Shown one piece after another: positions 1 through 8,217 of a DNA stretch of 64,000 nt. Made by a program: the position numbers and the translations under genes. A model generated the notes under the pieces. It saw nothing but the letters and a program-made list of their open reading frames with translations. It ran no database searches and was not told where the DNA came from. Origin of the DNA: Nitratiruptor sp. (lineage in GTDB: Bacteria; Campylobacterota; Campylobacteria; Campylobacterales; Nitratiruptoraceae); NCBI GenBank assembly GCA_009659925.1, contig PUXW01000013.1:1-64000 (forward strand), read 5' to 3'. Numbering within the stretch: position 1 is the first letter of the stretch; each line of letters starts with the position of its first letter.

Positions 1-1
1 C

Positions 2-235
2 TGTGGGACCCCTGTTATCGCCTCCAACAGCTCCTCCATTCCCGAGGTCGTGGGAGAGGGAGGGATCCTCATCGATCCCCATGAGCCAGAGACCATCACG
101 AGAGCCCTCTTAAAAGTTGACGAAGAGGCGCAACTGCGCCACCAACTCTCCCAGAGGGGACTCATCCAAGCTAGGAAATTCTCATGGAGCAAGAGTGCCC
201 AGCAACTCTATGAACTGATCCGACAAAACATTTAG
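2..235 (+). CDS. Glycosyltransferase family 4, C-terminal fragment (cut by window edge)
   Basis: The open frame runs in from the left edge and ends at a TAG at 233-235. Its first residues include SNSSSIPEVVGEGGILIDP, the conserved C-terminal signature of GT-B family 4 glycosyltransferases, where the Glu of the E-x7-E region binds the nucleotide sugar. The remainder (KFSWSKSAQQLYELI) is the usual C-terminal helix. The donor and acceptor sugars cannot be told from this piece. The next gene makes GDP-mannose, so a mannosyltransferase of surface-polysaccharide assembly is plausible but inferred. A GTG at 50-52 would give a separate 61-residue frame, but the family motif begins before it, so the gene starts outside the window. 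Confidence 0.85.
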   Translation, partial: CGTPVIASNSSSIPEVVGEGGILIDPHEPETITRALLKVDEEAQLRHQLSQRGLIQARKFSWSKSAQQLYELIRQNI

Positions 236-264
236 TATCATTTTAAAAAGCTCAAGGAGGAGAT

Positions 265-1620
265 GTGATTCGACATATTATCCTTTGTGGTGGCAGTGGG
301 ACGAGGCTCTGGCCTTTAAGTCGAGAGCTCATGCCCAAGCAGTTTCTCAAACTCTTCGAGCAGAACCGCTCCCTCTTCCAGCTCACCCTCCTGCGCAATC
401 TCCCCCTAGTGCAGGAACAGTTGATTATCGCCAACCAGGACCACTACTTTCTCGCCCTCGATGAGCTCGAAGAGCTCGGCCTTCAACCCCCTCCCTTCAT
501 CCTTGAGCCCTTTGGGCGCAATACGGCCCCCGCCATCGCCTTTGGGGCTATGGCTAGCCACCCTGAAGACCTCCTTCTGGTCACCCCTGCAGACCATCTC
601 ATTGAAGGAGACGAAGGATATAGAAAAGCTTTGCAACGGGCCATCGAGCTGGCTAGAGAGGGGGCCCTCGTAACTTTTGGCATCCCCCCAAAAACTCCCC
701 ACACAGGCTATGGTTACATCGAAGCCCACGGGGAGGATGTGATCCGCTTCCACGAGAAGCCCCCCCTCTCCCAGGCCAAGGAGTATTTAAAACGGGGGAA
801 TTTCTTCTGGAACAGCGGTATCTTTCTCTTCCAAGCCAAAACCCTCCTCCAAGAGCTGGCCCACCACCAGCCAGAACTCTACGGAGCAATCGAAAAGGCC
901 TACATGATGGCTAAAGGAAAGGGGGAGCAAGGAGATCCCCTCCGAATTCCTCCAGAAGGGATGGAAGCCATTGAGAGTATCAGTATCGACTATGCCCTTT
1001 TGGAAAAGAGTGGACGGGTCAAGATGGTCCAGGCTCCCTTTCAATGGAGCGATGTAGGCAGTTTCGAGGCTTTGAGCGAGGCGATCCCGGGGGATCCAGC
1101 TTTGGAATTGAAGGCAAAGAACAACTTCGTCCTCTCCAAGCGAACTGTGGGGCTCATTGGGGTCGAGGATCTCATCGTCGTCGATACCGCCGATGCCCTC
1201 CTCATCCTCAAGCGAGGATTTGGGGAGCTGGTCAAGGAGCTCATCAAAGAGATCCCCGATCCCCAACTGCTCCGCCTCCATCGGAAAGTCCATCGTCCTT
1301 GGGGAAGCTACGAAGTGCTCGTGACAGAGCAAGGATACAAGATTAAGCGGATCGTCGTCAAACCTGGAAAGCGGTTGAGTTTGCAAAAACATTTCCACCG
1401 GAACGAGCACTGGATCGTCTTGAGTGGAACGGCCCTGGTCCAGGTGGGGGATCGGGAGTATTTGCTTCGTCCCAATGAATCGACCTACATCGAGGCGGGA
1501 GAGCTCCACCGCCTGACCAATCCAGGCAAACTCCCCCTCATCCTCCTGGAGGCCCAGGTGGGAGAGTATGTGGGAGAGGATGATATTGTCCGGATCGAAG
1601 ACGATTTCAAACGGGAGTAG
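265..1620 (+). CDS. manC: Mannose-1-phosphate guanylyltransferase / mannose-6-phosphate isomerase
   Basis: Bifunctional cytosolic enzyme of GDP-mannose synthesis: it isomerises fructose-6-P to mannose-6-P and transfers GMP to mannose-1-P. The nucleotidyltransferase half opens with GGSGTRLWPLSRELMPKQF at about residues 9-27, the pyrophosphorylase loop with its catalytic Arg and Lys. A FHEKP motif follows near 155-160. The C-terminal type II PMI cupin begins near 345 (RPWGSYEVL) and carries the metal-site motif QKHFHRNEHW at about 374-383. At 451 residues it is slightly shorter than the usual 460-480. GTG at 265 is chosen because AAGGAGG lies just upstream (254-260), and the ATG two bases earlier is followed directly by a stop. 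The flippase starts on the next base after its stop. Confidence 0.93.
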   Translation: MIRHIILCGGSGTRLWPLSRELMPKQFLKLFEQNRSLFQLTLLRNLPLVQEQLIIANQDHYFLALDELEELGLQPPPFILEPFGRNTAPAIAFGAMASHPEDLLLVTPADHLIEGDEGYRKALQRAIELAREGALVTFGIPPKTPHTGYGYIEAHGEDVIRFHEKPPLSQAKEYLKRGNFFWNSGIFLFQAKTLLQELAHHQPELYGAIEKAYMMAKGKGEQGDPLRIPPEGMEAIESISIDYALLEKSGRVKMVQAPFQWSDVGSFEALSEAIPGDPALELKAKNNFVLSKRTVGLIGVEDLIVVDTADALLILKRGFGELVKELIKEIPDPQLLRLHRKVHRPWGSYEVLVTEQGYKIKRIVVKPGKRLSLQKHFHRNEHWIVLSGTALVQVGDREYLLRPNESTYIEAGELHRLTNPGKLPLILLEAQVGEYVGEDDIVRIEDDFKRE

Positions 1621-2808
1621 ATGGTCGCCAAGAGTCTCTACCAGATTGCCCAGTTGATCTTGGGAGAGGGGATCTCAAGAGCCATCTCCTTCGGGGTTAT
1701 CATCTACATTGCCCAGCAATTGGGGGCCCAGGAGCTCGGTCTGTGGGCCTACGCCCTGGCCCTCAACAGCTTCCTCATCCTCCTCTACAATCTGGGACTT
1801 GACATATATGCCATGGTGGAGGCGAGTAAAAATCCCTCCCAAATCCCCTCTCTCGTTACCAATGTGACCGCTATCAAGGGGATCTCCTTCTTGCTTCTTA
1901 TTACCTTCCTCCCCCTCTTCATGGATGAGTTTAGACTCCTCCTCCTTCTCTCTCTCCTTTTAGCCGGCGATTTCCTCCACTCTTTCTATCCAACTTGGTA
2001 CTACCAGGTTCACGAGGACTTTACCACTATCACCAAGATCAAGGTCTCCCGCTCCCTCTTCTACCTCCTCTCCATTATCCCCCTCCTCTGGCTCTGGCCA
2101 TCCATCGAGGCTGTAGCCCTCGCCTACTTGATGGCCCATCTGCTCCTGGCTCTCTTTTACTCAAGAGCCTATCTTGCCCATTTTCGCTGGGAGGAGATGC
2201 ACATTAAAGGGTGGAAAGAGATGGTCTCCCAGGGACTCTTCCTGGCGGGGGCCCTCATCTTCACCCAGGTCTACAACATAACCGACAAGATCATGCTCAC
2301 CCATCTCCTCGACCTCACCCATACGGGATGGTATGAGGCAGGGTATAAATTCGTGGCCTTGAGTATTGTTCTCTTCCACCTCATCTGGACCGTCTACGCT
2401 CCCAAAATCCCCAATACCCCATCCCTCTACCGCCACTACGGAGCCCTTATCCTCCTGCTGGCCCTCATCTTTGCCATCCTTTTCTGGGGAGTGGGAGAGA
2501 AGATGGTTCTCTGGCTCTATGGGAGGGAGTTTGAAAGGAGCGCCCAGAGCATGGGAGCCTTTGCCCTCATGGTCCTAGCTTATGGCCTCACGGCAACTCT
2601 CATCCCCCCTTTGACCATTTTAAGAAAGCATCGGGAGTGGTTCTGGATCACCTTCACCACCGCCTCCCTCAATATAGCTCTCAACTATTTTCTCATCTCC
2701 GCTTGGGGTTTGGAAGGGGCTATTATCGCCACCACTGTTTCTGAAGCTCTAGCAGCTCTTCTCGCCCTCAAATTTGTGGGAAAACTTCTCCTAGCATCGA
2801 CCTCCTGA
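1621..2808 (+). CDS. Polysaccharide flippase (Wzx/MVF-type, oligosaccharide translocase)
   Basis: Integral inner-membrane protein of 395 residues with about twelve hydrophobic segments evenly spaced along its length. It starts at the ATG directly abutting the manC stop. The N-terminal pattern (QIAQLILGEGISRAISFGVI, then AQELGLWAYALALNSF) is typical of Wzx O-unit flippases in the MOP superfamily, which move undecaprenyl-linked oligosaccharide across the membrane. With ManC and the upstream glycosyltransferase it forms the end of a surface-glycan operon. Which glycan is moved (O antigen, capsule or exopolysaccharide) is not visible. A colanic-acid type WzxC is an alternative. Confidence 0.85.
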   Translation: MVAKSLYQIAQLILGEGISRAISFGVIIYIAQQLGAQELGLWAYALALNSFLILLYNLGLDIYAMVEASKNPSQIPSLVTNVTAIKGISFLLLITFLPLFMDEFRLLLLLSLLLAGDFLHSFYPTWYYQVHEDFTTITKIKVSRSLFYLLSIIPLLWLWPSIEAVALAYLMAHLLLALFYSRAYLAHFRWEEMHIKGWKEMVSQGLFLAGALIFTQVYNITDKIMLTHLLDLTHTGWYEAGYKFVALSIVLFHLIWTVYAPKIPNTPSLYRHYGALILLLALIFAILFWGVGEKMVLWLYGREFERSAQSMGAFALMVLAYGLTATLIPPLTILRKHREWFWITFTTASLNIALNYFLISAWGLEGAIIATTVSEALAALLALKFVGKLLLASTS

Positions 2809-2852
2809 ACTCCTCTTTAAAAGGGAACTTCGATTCGATAAGTCCCCATGTC

Positions 2853-2873
2853 GATCCCCGAAGATCGGGGATC
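2853..2873. terminator. Perfect hairpin between convergent genes, candidate bidirectional terminator
   Basis: GATCCCCG (2853-2860), five-base loop AAGAT, CGGGGATC (2866-2873). The 8-bp GC-rich stem sits in the 98-bp gap between the flippase (+) and the CopD-like gene (-). The run after it (TTGGAATTT on +) is only weakly T-rich, so intrinsic termination is plausible but not certain. Confidence 0.5.
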
Positions 2874-2906
2874 TTGGAATTTCAAAGGAGAAGAGATTCC
2901 AGGGAG

Positions 2907-3359
2907 TTACAAAGCTCCCCGTACCTGCATGGCGAACCAGATGATGATGAGGTTGAGGAGGAAGATGGCCATAGAGCTACTCCTAGAGAGAAGCTTCTCC
3001 ATCTTGGTTCGCTCCCTGCCGTGGGTCTTGAGGGCGATATACATATGGACGATGGTGAAGATGGTAATAAGGGCCACGAGAATCAGTTTGATCGTCATGG
3101 CGTAGGCCAAGGACTCTGGAGTCCAGTGGGCCAGGACATTGTCGATGGCCAGATGGTAAAACATCCAGAGTCCCGTTCCAATGAGAATGGTCAACCAGAC
3201 CGACTCCATATAGCCATAGAGGGGTCCAATGTAGTAATAGACCCGCTCTTGGGCCTCTTTGTCTCGTAGGAAGATACCAAGGGTAAAGAGGAAGATACTC
3301 CCGCCGATCCAGACGGTTGCTGCCAGGAGATGGATATAAAGGACGATCTCAAGGGTCAT
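2907..3359 (-). CDS. CopD-like four-helix membrane protein
   Basis: Inner-membrane protein of 150 residues with four hydrophobic segments. The opening segment LYIHLLAATVWIGGSIF (about residues 7-23), with a His in the first helix followed by a WIGG turn, resembles the CopD/DUF2269-type family found in copper-resistance proteins and haem-containing membrane subunits. A conserved His also sits in the third segment (TIVHMYIALK). The substrate is not known; haem or copper handling is only family inference. Its start overlaps the stop of the upstream peptidase by four bases (ATGA), so it is the last gene of the ldtD-mepK transcript and is probably translationally coupled. Confidence 0.6.
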   Translation of the reverse strand: MTLEIVLYIHLLAATVWIGGSIFLFTLGIFLRDKEAQERVYYYIGPLYGYMESVWLTILIGTGLWMFYHLAIDNVLAHWTPESLAYAMTIKLILVALITIFTIVHMYIALKTHGRERTKMEKLLSRSSSMAIFLLNLIIIWFAMQVRGAL

Positions 3360-3892
3360 GATGGGTAGCGCCAGTAGCGTGGTGTTCCGGTATCCAAGTG
3401 GACAAATCCGGAGCGGGGATAGTAGCCAACCCCACCTTTGCGCAAAGCAAGGGCTACAAAGCGCAAGACCCCAAGGTCATAGCCAGCCAGACGGACATCG
3501 ACAGCCCGCCCATAGAGGTGGAAGCTGTTCTTGGCCACTCCCCGGCTATGGCGGCGAAGATAGGCGTTGGTCTGGGGGGAACGGTAGGCCGAGTAGATGA
3601 GGAACTCTTTGGAGGTTTCAAGCCGTTGACGGATAGAGTGGAGGTATTCGATGAGGCGAAGATCGATCTTGTGGACCTCATTGTTGCGGTAATCCCTCAG
3701 GAAGTACTCCAGATCTTCAAGGGTCTCGTAGATGTACTCCCCATCGGCCCAGAAGACTCCATTGAACCACTCCCCAGTATGGGTGTGGTAGAGTCGCAGC
3801 CGCTTCTCATACTTGGCAGCGGCTGAACGGGATGGGATAATGATCGATGCTCCTAGGAGAAAAGAGTTTTTGATGAATGTTCTGCGATCCAT
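3356..3892 (-). CDS. mepK: MepK/YcbK-like murein endopeptidase (M15/DUF882), Tat signal
   Basis: Predicted periplasmic zinc peptidase of 178 residues. The N-terminus MDRRTFIKNSFLLGASIII has the twin-arginine pattern and a hydrophobic stretch, then SRSAAA as a likely cleavage site. Catalytic residues fit the M15 layout: His125 and Asp132 in HLYGRAVD, and His165 in FVHLDTG. E. coli YcbK/MepK is a Tat substrate encoded beside the L,D-transpeptidase YcbB and cleaves 3-3 cross-links. The same pair is seen here, which supports the name. The frame is open further upstream, but ATG at 3892 is chosen because it overlaps the transpeptidase stop (TAATG), and the longer version would lose the signal peptide. 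Confidence 0.83.
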   Translation of the reverse strand: MDRRTFIKNSFLLGASIIIPSRSAAAKYEKRLRLYHTHTGEWFNGVFWADGEYIYETLEDLEYFLRDYRNNEVHKIDLRLIEYLHSIRQRLETSKEFLIYSAYRSPQTNAYLRRHSRGVAKNSFHLYGRAVDVRLAGYDLGVLRFVALALRKGGVGYYPRSGFVHLDTGTPRYWRYPS

Positions 3893-5379
3893 TATTGAGC
3901 CTCCGTGACGAGTTGGTGGACCCGATTGCGAACGAGTTTGCCCATGCGTCGATCGTAGCCGTAAATATCGTTGAAGAAGTAGCACTTTCCATCTGGATCG
4001 GCGTAGGCCGTCAAATAGGCCAGATAAACCGGTATCTTCCGTTTGAAGGGGACCCTTTTGGTCCTCTTCGACCAAATTATATCAAAGATATCCCTATAAG
4101 TTAATTTCTTTTCTTTAGATTTGAGCAAATAATAGAGCTCGATGGGACGTTCTACCCGGATACACCCCGAACTTAAGGCCCGATAGGGGTATTTGAAGAG
4201 AGTGCGATGGTTGGTATCGTGGAGGTAGACATCGAAGCGATTGGGGAAGATCAACTTCAAATAGCCCAGGAAGTTGTGGGGCCCTGGCTTTTGAAGGAAG
4301 TAGAAGGGGAGCTCTTCAGCCGAGGTATAAAGGCTCCAATCCACGTCCTCAAAGGGAATCTGATTACGGCCCCGATAGTCGGTGGCGGCAATGATCCCCT
4401 TGCGCTCAAGCTCTTTGAAATTCCCCTCTTGCAAGAGGGGAAGGATATCCTCCTCAATGATGGTCTTGGGAGCCCGCCAGTAGGGGTTGAGAACGGCATA
4501 GGAGATCTCATGGCGCATCATTGGTGTTGGTCGCTTCTTGCGCCCGACGATGACTTTGGAGTGGAAGGTAGAGCGATTTCCTTCATAGACCTCTAGGAAG
4601 AAGCCTGGAATATTGACAAAGACAAAGTAGGGGTCGTCCTGGAGGAACCAACGGAGTCGCTCGATGTTGATGAGGATCTTCTCGATCTTCTCCTCGGGAC
4701 TCATATTCATCGCCTTAAGAGTAGCTGGCCCGATGATTCCATCCGGTTTGAGGCCGTGGCGCCTTTGAAATTCGACGACGGCTTGACGCAGCTCCTGGTC
4801 ATAGGTTTGATTTTCATCAATTGGACCATCGTAAAACCCTTCGATACGGAGCCGCTCCTTGATGGCTGGAATTTCTGGATAGGCGCGCTCTGGATAGAGG
4901 TAGGCGGTATCGTTGACCTCGATTCGGGGCCACCCCCCCATGATGGCAATGCGCTGATAGCCCTCCAAGGCCCTCTCCAGGTTGGAGATGATCGGGTTTG
5001 CAATAGGATATCGTGGCTTTTCCCCCTGGACGGGATAGAACTCCTCCTCGGTGAAAAAACGGTCGGGGCTGCTACAGCCCCCATTTCTCAATTTGGCATA
5101 CTCCTCAAAGAGCTTCTGGGCGAGGCGCTCCACATCCTCCTTATTGGAGTCTATGGGGACCTTTTCCATCGCCTCGATGGCAAGACGAAGGGGAGTGGTG
5201 TCGAGACGCTGGATACAGGTCAAGGTCATGTCATGTTCGACGGCCTCGACGAGCTCCAAGAGCTCCTTGGTTGGACTATCCCCTTGAACCCAGCGATACT
5301 TGGGCTCGGGAGAGGAGAATTCAACTTGTGCCAAGAGCAAGAGGGTAAAGCTCCAGACAATTGGGATGACTCTCTTCAC
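3892..5379 (-). CDS. ldtD: YcbB/LdtD-like L,D-transpeptidase with peptidoglycan-binding domain
   Basis: Periplasmic cross-linking enzyme that forms meso-DAP to meso-DAP (3-3) bonds in peptidoglycan. A signal-anchor (VIPIVWSFTLLLLAQ) opens it. A PG-binding-1 domain lies near 175-230 (KERLRIEGFYDG ... FQRRHGLKPDGIIGPATL). The YkuD catalytic domain holds HDTN, then SSGCIRVERP with the nucleophilic Cys at about 406. At about 495 residues it is in the size range of E. coli YcbB, shorter at the N-terminus. Two GTG starts compete. The one at 5379 has AAGGTGG five bases upstream, whereas the GTG at 5388 lies inside that ribosome site, so 5379 is preferred. mepK follows with a one-base overlap. Confidence 0.88.
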   Translation of the reverse strand: MKRVIPIVWSFTLLLLAQVEFSSPEPKYRWVQGDSPTKELLELVEAVEHDMTLTCIQRLDTTPLRLAIEAMEKVPIDSNKEDVERLAQKLFEEYAKLRNGGCSSPDRFFTEEEFYPVQGEKPRYPIANPIISNLERALEGYQRIAIMGGWPRIEVNDTAYLYPERAYPEIPAIKERLRIEGFYDGPIDENQTYDQELRQAVVEFQRRHGLKPDGIIGPATLKAMNMSPEEKIEKILINIERLRWFLQDDPYFVFVNIPGFFLEVYEGNRSTFHSKVIVGRKKRPTPMMRHEISYAVLNPYWRAPKTIIEEDILPLLQEGNFKELERKGIIAATDYRGRNQIPFEDVDWSLYTSAEELPFYFLQKPGPHNFLGYLKLIFPNRFDVYLHDTNHRTLFKYPYRALSSGCIRVERPIELYYLLKSKEKKLTYRDIFDIIWSKRTKRVPFKRKIPVYLAYLTAYADPDGKCYFFNDIYGYDRRMGKLVRNRVHQLVTEAQ

Positions 5380-5416
5380 TTGGACCACCTTTTATTTTTT
5401 TTTAAGGTGTTTTGCG

Positions 5417-5422
5417 TAAAAT
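5417..5422 (+). promoter_or_regulatory. -10 box (TAAAAT) for tRNA-Glu
   Basis: TAAAAT lies 13 bases upstream of the tRNA 5' end, in an AT-rich gap after a T run (5391-5400). No clear -35 box is seen. Placement fits transcription starting a few bases before the tRNA. Confidence 0.45.
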
Positions 5423-5435
5423 AACGCTTACGAAC

Positions 5436-5510
5436 GGCCCCATCGTCTAGCGGTTAGGACACCGCCCTTTCACGGCGGTGACGGGGGTTCGAGTCCCCCT
5501 GGGGTCGCCA
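5436..5510 (+). tRNA. tRNA-Glu (anticodon TTC)
   Basis: A 75-base cloverleaf. The acceptor stem GGCCCCA pairs with TGGGGTC, including one G-U pair. The D-arm contains TCTAGCGGTTAGGA. The anticodon stem CCGCC/GGCGG encloses CTTTCAC with anticodon TTC. The T-arm GGGGG-TTCGAGT-CCCCC is perfect, and CCA is encoded at 5508-5510. It stands alone between divergent and convergent protein genes. The C/T-rich stretch after it (5511-5540) has no hairpin, so its terminator is not evident. Confidence 0.97.
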
Positions 5511-5551
5511 CTCATCCTCTTCTCTCCAAAAGTCCTTCTCGAACCGTTATT

Positions 5552-7297
5552 TTAACCAAATTCAGCCTTGTATCGATGAAAATCGATCCGTTCCCCTATC
5601 CGTCCCTCTTTGAGGACATAGATAACATCGGCTTGTTGGATAGTACTGGCCCGGTGAGCTACGAGGATGGTGGTGCGCTCCTTCAAGAAGGGTTCCATCG
5701 CCTTAAAGATCTGCCGCTCCATCTCTACGTCGATCCCCGATGTAGCCTCATCCAAAATGACGACCTTAGGAGAGCGCAGGATCATCCGGGCCAGGGCAAT
5801 ACGCTGGCGTTGTCCTCCACTAAGCCGTACCCCACCCCGCCCCACGGGGGTATCAAGCCCTGCTGGCAGCTGGCGAACCCATTGGGCTAGGTGGACCATC
5901 TCCAGTGCCTCCCAGATCCGTTGGGGATCGATGGGATCTGCCAGGGTGAGGTTGAAGCGGATGGTCGCGTTAAACAGCCGAGGGAACTGGGGCACATAGG
6001 CCACATGGGCCCGGACCAGATCGAGGCCGATTTGATGGATTGGAATCTGGTTGTAGCGGATCTCCCCCTTTTCGATGGGATAGAAGCCGACTAATAATTT
6101 GCACAGGGTACTCTTTCCACTCCCACTGGCCCCTACGATGGCGGTTCGACTCCCTGGATCGATCTGGAGGGAGAGATCGTGGAGGATGGGCAGATCCTCA
6201 TCGTAGGCGAAGGAGAGGGATTGGACGGTGATGCCAACTGGTCTCCTCTCTTGGAAGGGATTGAAGCGGTGGGGATAGTGGGGCTCTTGGCGAAGGGCGA
6301 AGAGGGCATTGATCCGCTCGAGGGCTACGGCTGCGCTCTTGTAGGCGTATTGGATGTTGATGAGGTCCTGGATCGGGGTCATCATGAACCAGAGGTAGGC
6401 GAAGATGGCCATCATCAACCCCACACTCAAGTCGCTGTAAAGGACCGCTGCGATTCCAGCCGCCCGGAAGAGCTCAAAACCGCTGACGAAGAGGAGGAAG
6501 CTCAGCCGTATCCCTGCTTCGCTCCGATAGCCAAAGGCGATGGAGCGCTCCCGCAGCTCCTCGACCCGCTCCTTGAGTCGTCCGAAGAAAAGGGGCTCCT
6601 TGTTGGCCCCGCGGATCTGGTCGAGGAGATCGAGGGTCTCGACTAGAGCCTCTTGAAACATTTCGATGGCCCTGTTCTGTTCCCGTTTGAGCTTGGCCAC
6701 CTTTTGGGCCAGTTTGGTCGAAAAGAGGATAACGATGGGGTTGAGGAGGAGAATGAAGAGGGCTAGTTGCCAATGGATGGCCACAAGGACACTGGCAACC
6801 CCAAGGAGCATGAGGATGGAGATGAGCAGTTTGGAGACGGAACCGCTCAGGAAGGTATCGAGACTTTCCACATCACTGATGAAACGGCTGGCGATGGCTC
6901 CGGTTCCAAGGAGTTCATACTCTTTGAGGCTGGCCCGCTGTAAATGGTCGAGAAGCCTTTCGCGAATCCAGGCGGCCACCCCCTTGGAGATGGTCTGAAA
7001 GAGCTTGGCTTGGAGGATCTGCAAGGCGGTGTAGCTTCCCCGTAACCCCAAGACAGCTACCAAGGTGGCGAGGATAATAGCCCCAGCTCCATGGATTCCA
7101 AGGAGGCCGAGCCACTGGCTCCAGTACCCCTGCTGGCCGAGAATGAGCTCATCGACCAGGAGAGGCATGAGGAGTGGAATGGGAATAGCGGCGAGGGTGG
7201 CAAGAAGGGCGGTCAACTGGGCAAGGAGGAGCTCCTTGCGATAGCGTGTCCAGATGAACCTCCAGATCCGCAGGAATGAGAGGGGGGTCTCACCCAT
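5552..7297 (-). CDS. MsbA-like ABC exporter (fused permease and ATPase)
   Basis: A 581-residue half-transporter. The six-helix type I exporter domain spans about 1-320. The ATPase follows with Walker A GASGSGKST (about 389-397), signature LSGGQRQRI (about 492), Walker B VVILDEATS and an H-loop (LVAHRAST). Such proteins homodimerise in the inner membrane and export lipids, peptides or drugs; the substrate here is unknown. The start ATG overlaps the stop of the deacetylase-like gene by eight bases. It is the last gene of the long minus-strand run that begins at leuD. Assignment to lipid A transport specifically (msbA) is not justified by sequence alone. Confidence 0.88.
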   Translation of the reverse strand: MGETPLSFLRIWRFIWTRYRKELLLAQLTALLATLAAIPIPLLMPLLVDELILGQQGYWSQWLGLLGIHGAGAIILATLVAVLGLRGSYTALQILQAKLFQTISKGVAAWIRERLLDHLQRASLKEYELLGTGAIASRFISDVESLDTFLSGSVSKLLISILMLLGVASVLVAIHWQLALFILLLNPIVILFSTKLAQKVAKLKREQNRAIEMFQEALVETLDLLDQIRGANKEPLFFGRLKERVEELRERSIAFGYRSEAGIRLSFLLFVSGFELFRAAGIAAVLYSDLSVGLMMAIFAYLWFMMTPIQDLINIQYAYKSAAVALERINALFALRQEPHYPHRFNPFQERRPVGITVQSLSFAYDEDLPILHDLSLQIDPGSRTAIVGASGSGKSTLCKLLVGFYPIEKGEIRYNQIPIHQIGLDLVRAHVAYVPQFPRLFNATIRFNLTLADPIDPQRIWEALEMVHLAQWVRQLPAGLDTPVGRGGVRLSGGQRQRIALARMILRSPKVVILDEATSGIDVEMERQIFKAMEPFLKERTTILVAHRASTIQQADVIYVLKEGRIGERIDFHRYKAEFG

Positions 7298-8195
7298 ACC
7301 AGAGGAGCTCCTCTAGGGTAACCTCCACACTGGAAGCGAGGGAGTCGAGGTTGTAGCCCCCCTCCAGGAGGAAGGCAGTTGGCCTATCTCCGGCAAAATC
7401 GAGGATACGGCGCACCAGCTGGCGCAGGCCATCTAGGGTAATCTGGGCGGTGGAGATGGTCTCGGGAGCCATGAGATCGTACCCAGCGCTTACAAGGAGG
7501 ATGTCAAAGTCAAAGTCTTGGGGGAGATCGTCATAGAGGGCCAGGAGCTCCTGGTCGCTACAATAGTCTCCATAGGGTCGGTTGCGGGTAAATCCCGTTC
7601 CCGGACCGGCCCCGATCTCATCTTCGTGACCGGTGAAGTAGGGGTAGTTATTGCGCTCGTGGGTGCTAAAGAAGAAGACCGTCGGATCCTCGTAGAAGAT
7701 CTCCTGGGTCCCATTCCCATGATGGACATCGAAGTCGATGATCATCACCTTTTCAAATCCCCTCCTTTGAGCGTATCGGGCCATGAAGGCGATATTGTTG
7801 AAGATGCAAAAGCCCTGCCCCGTCTTGCGCTCGGCATGGTGGCCTGGAGGGCGGATATTGAGGAAGGCCCTTGTAATCTCTCCTTGTCGGAAGGCATCGA
7901 CGACGGGCATCGTCGAACCGGCTGCATAGGAGGCCACTTCGAAGGAGCGGGGGCCAAGAATAGTATCCTCGTTGAGGATGAAGCGAAATCCTTGATCGTA
8001 GGCCCGTTCCACCCACTCCACATAGGCGGGATCGTGAACCGTTGCAAGGGCCTCTTTGCTCCCTTTGGCTATGGGAAGGCGCAGGAGTGGGAAGTTCTGG
8101 GCTACTTCGTGGATTCGGATAACCCGCTGGGGCCTTTCGATATGGTTTCCCGTCTCATGTTGGGTGAAGATGGGATCGTAGACATAACCGACCAT
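7290..8195 (-). CDS. Histone deacetylase-superfamily amidohydrolase
   Basis: A 301-residue cytosolic zinc enzyme of the arginase/deacetylase fold (bacterial HDAH, AcuC and acetylpolyamine amidohydrolase relatives), likely removing acetyl groups from small amines or proteins. Visible motifs in order: RPPGHHAE near 115-122 (catalytic His pair), IDFDVHHGNGT near 151-161 (zinc Asp and His), SAGYD near 235 (third zinc Asp) and LLEGGYN near 280 (transition-state Tyr). All expected ligands are present. GGGGGAG precedes the ATG at 8195. It lies between hemH and an ABC exporter, which gives no hint of its substrate. Confidence 0.85.
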   Translation of the reverse strand: MVGYVYDPIFTQHETGNHIERPQRVIRIHEVAQNFPLLRLPIAKGSKEALATVHDPAYVEWVERAYDQGFRFILNEDTILGPRSFEVASYAAGSTMPVVDAFRQGEITRAFLNIRPPGHHAERKTGQGFCIFNNIAFMARYAQRRGFEKVMIIDFDVHHGNGTQEIFYEDPTVFFFSTHERNNYPYFTGHEDEIGAGPGTGFTRNRPYGDYCSDQELLALYDDLPQDFDFDILLVSAGYDLMAPETISTAQITLDGLRQLVRRILDFAGDRPTAFLLEGGYNLDSLASSVEVTLEELLWYG

Positions 8196-8217
8196 GGTCT
8201 CCCCCTGATCTTTTCCC

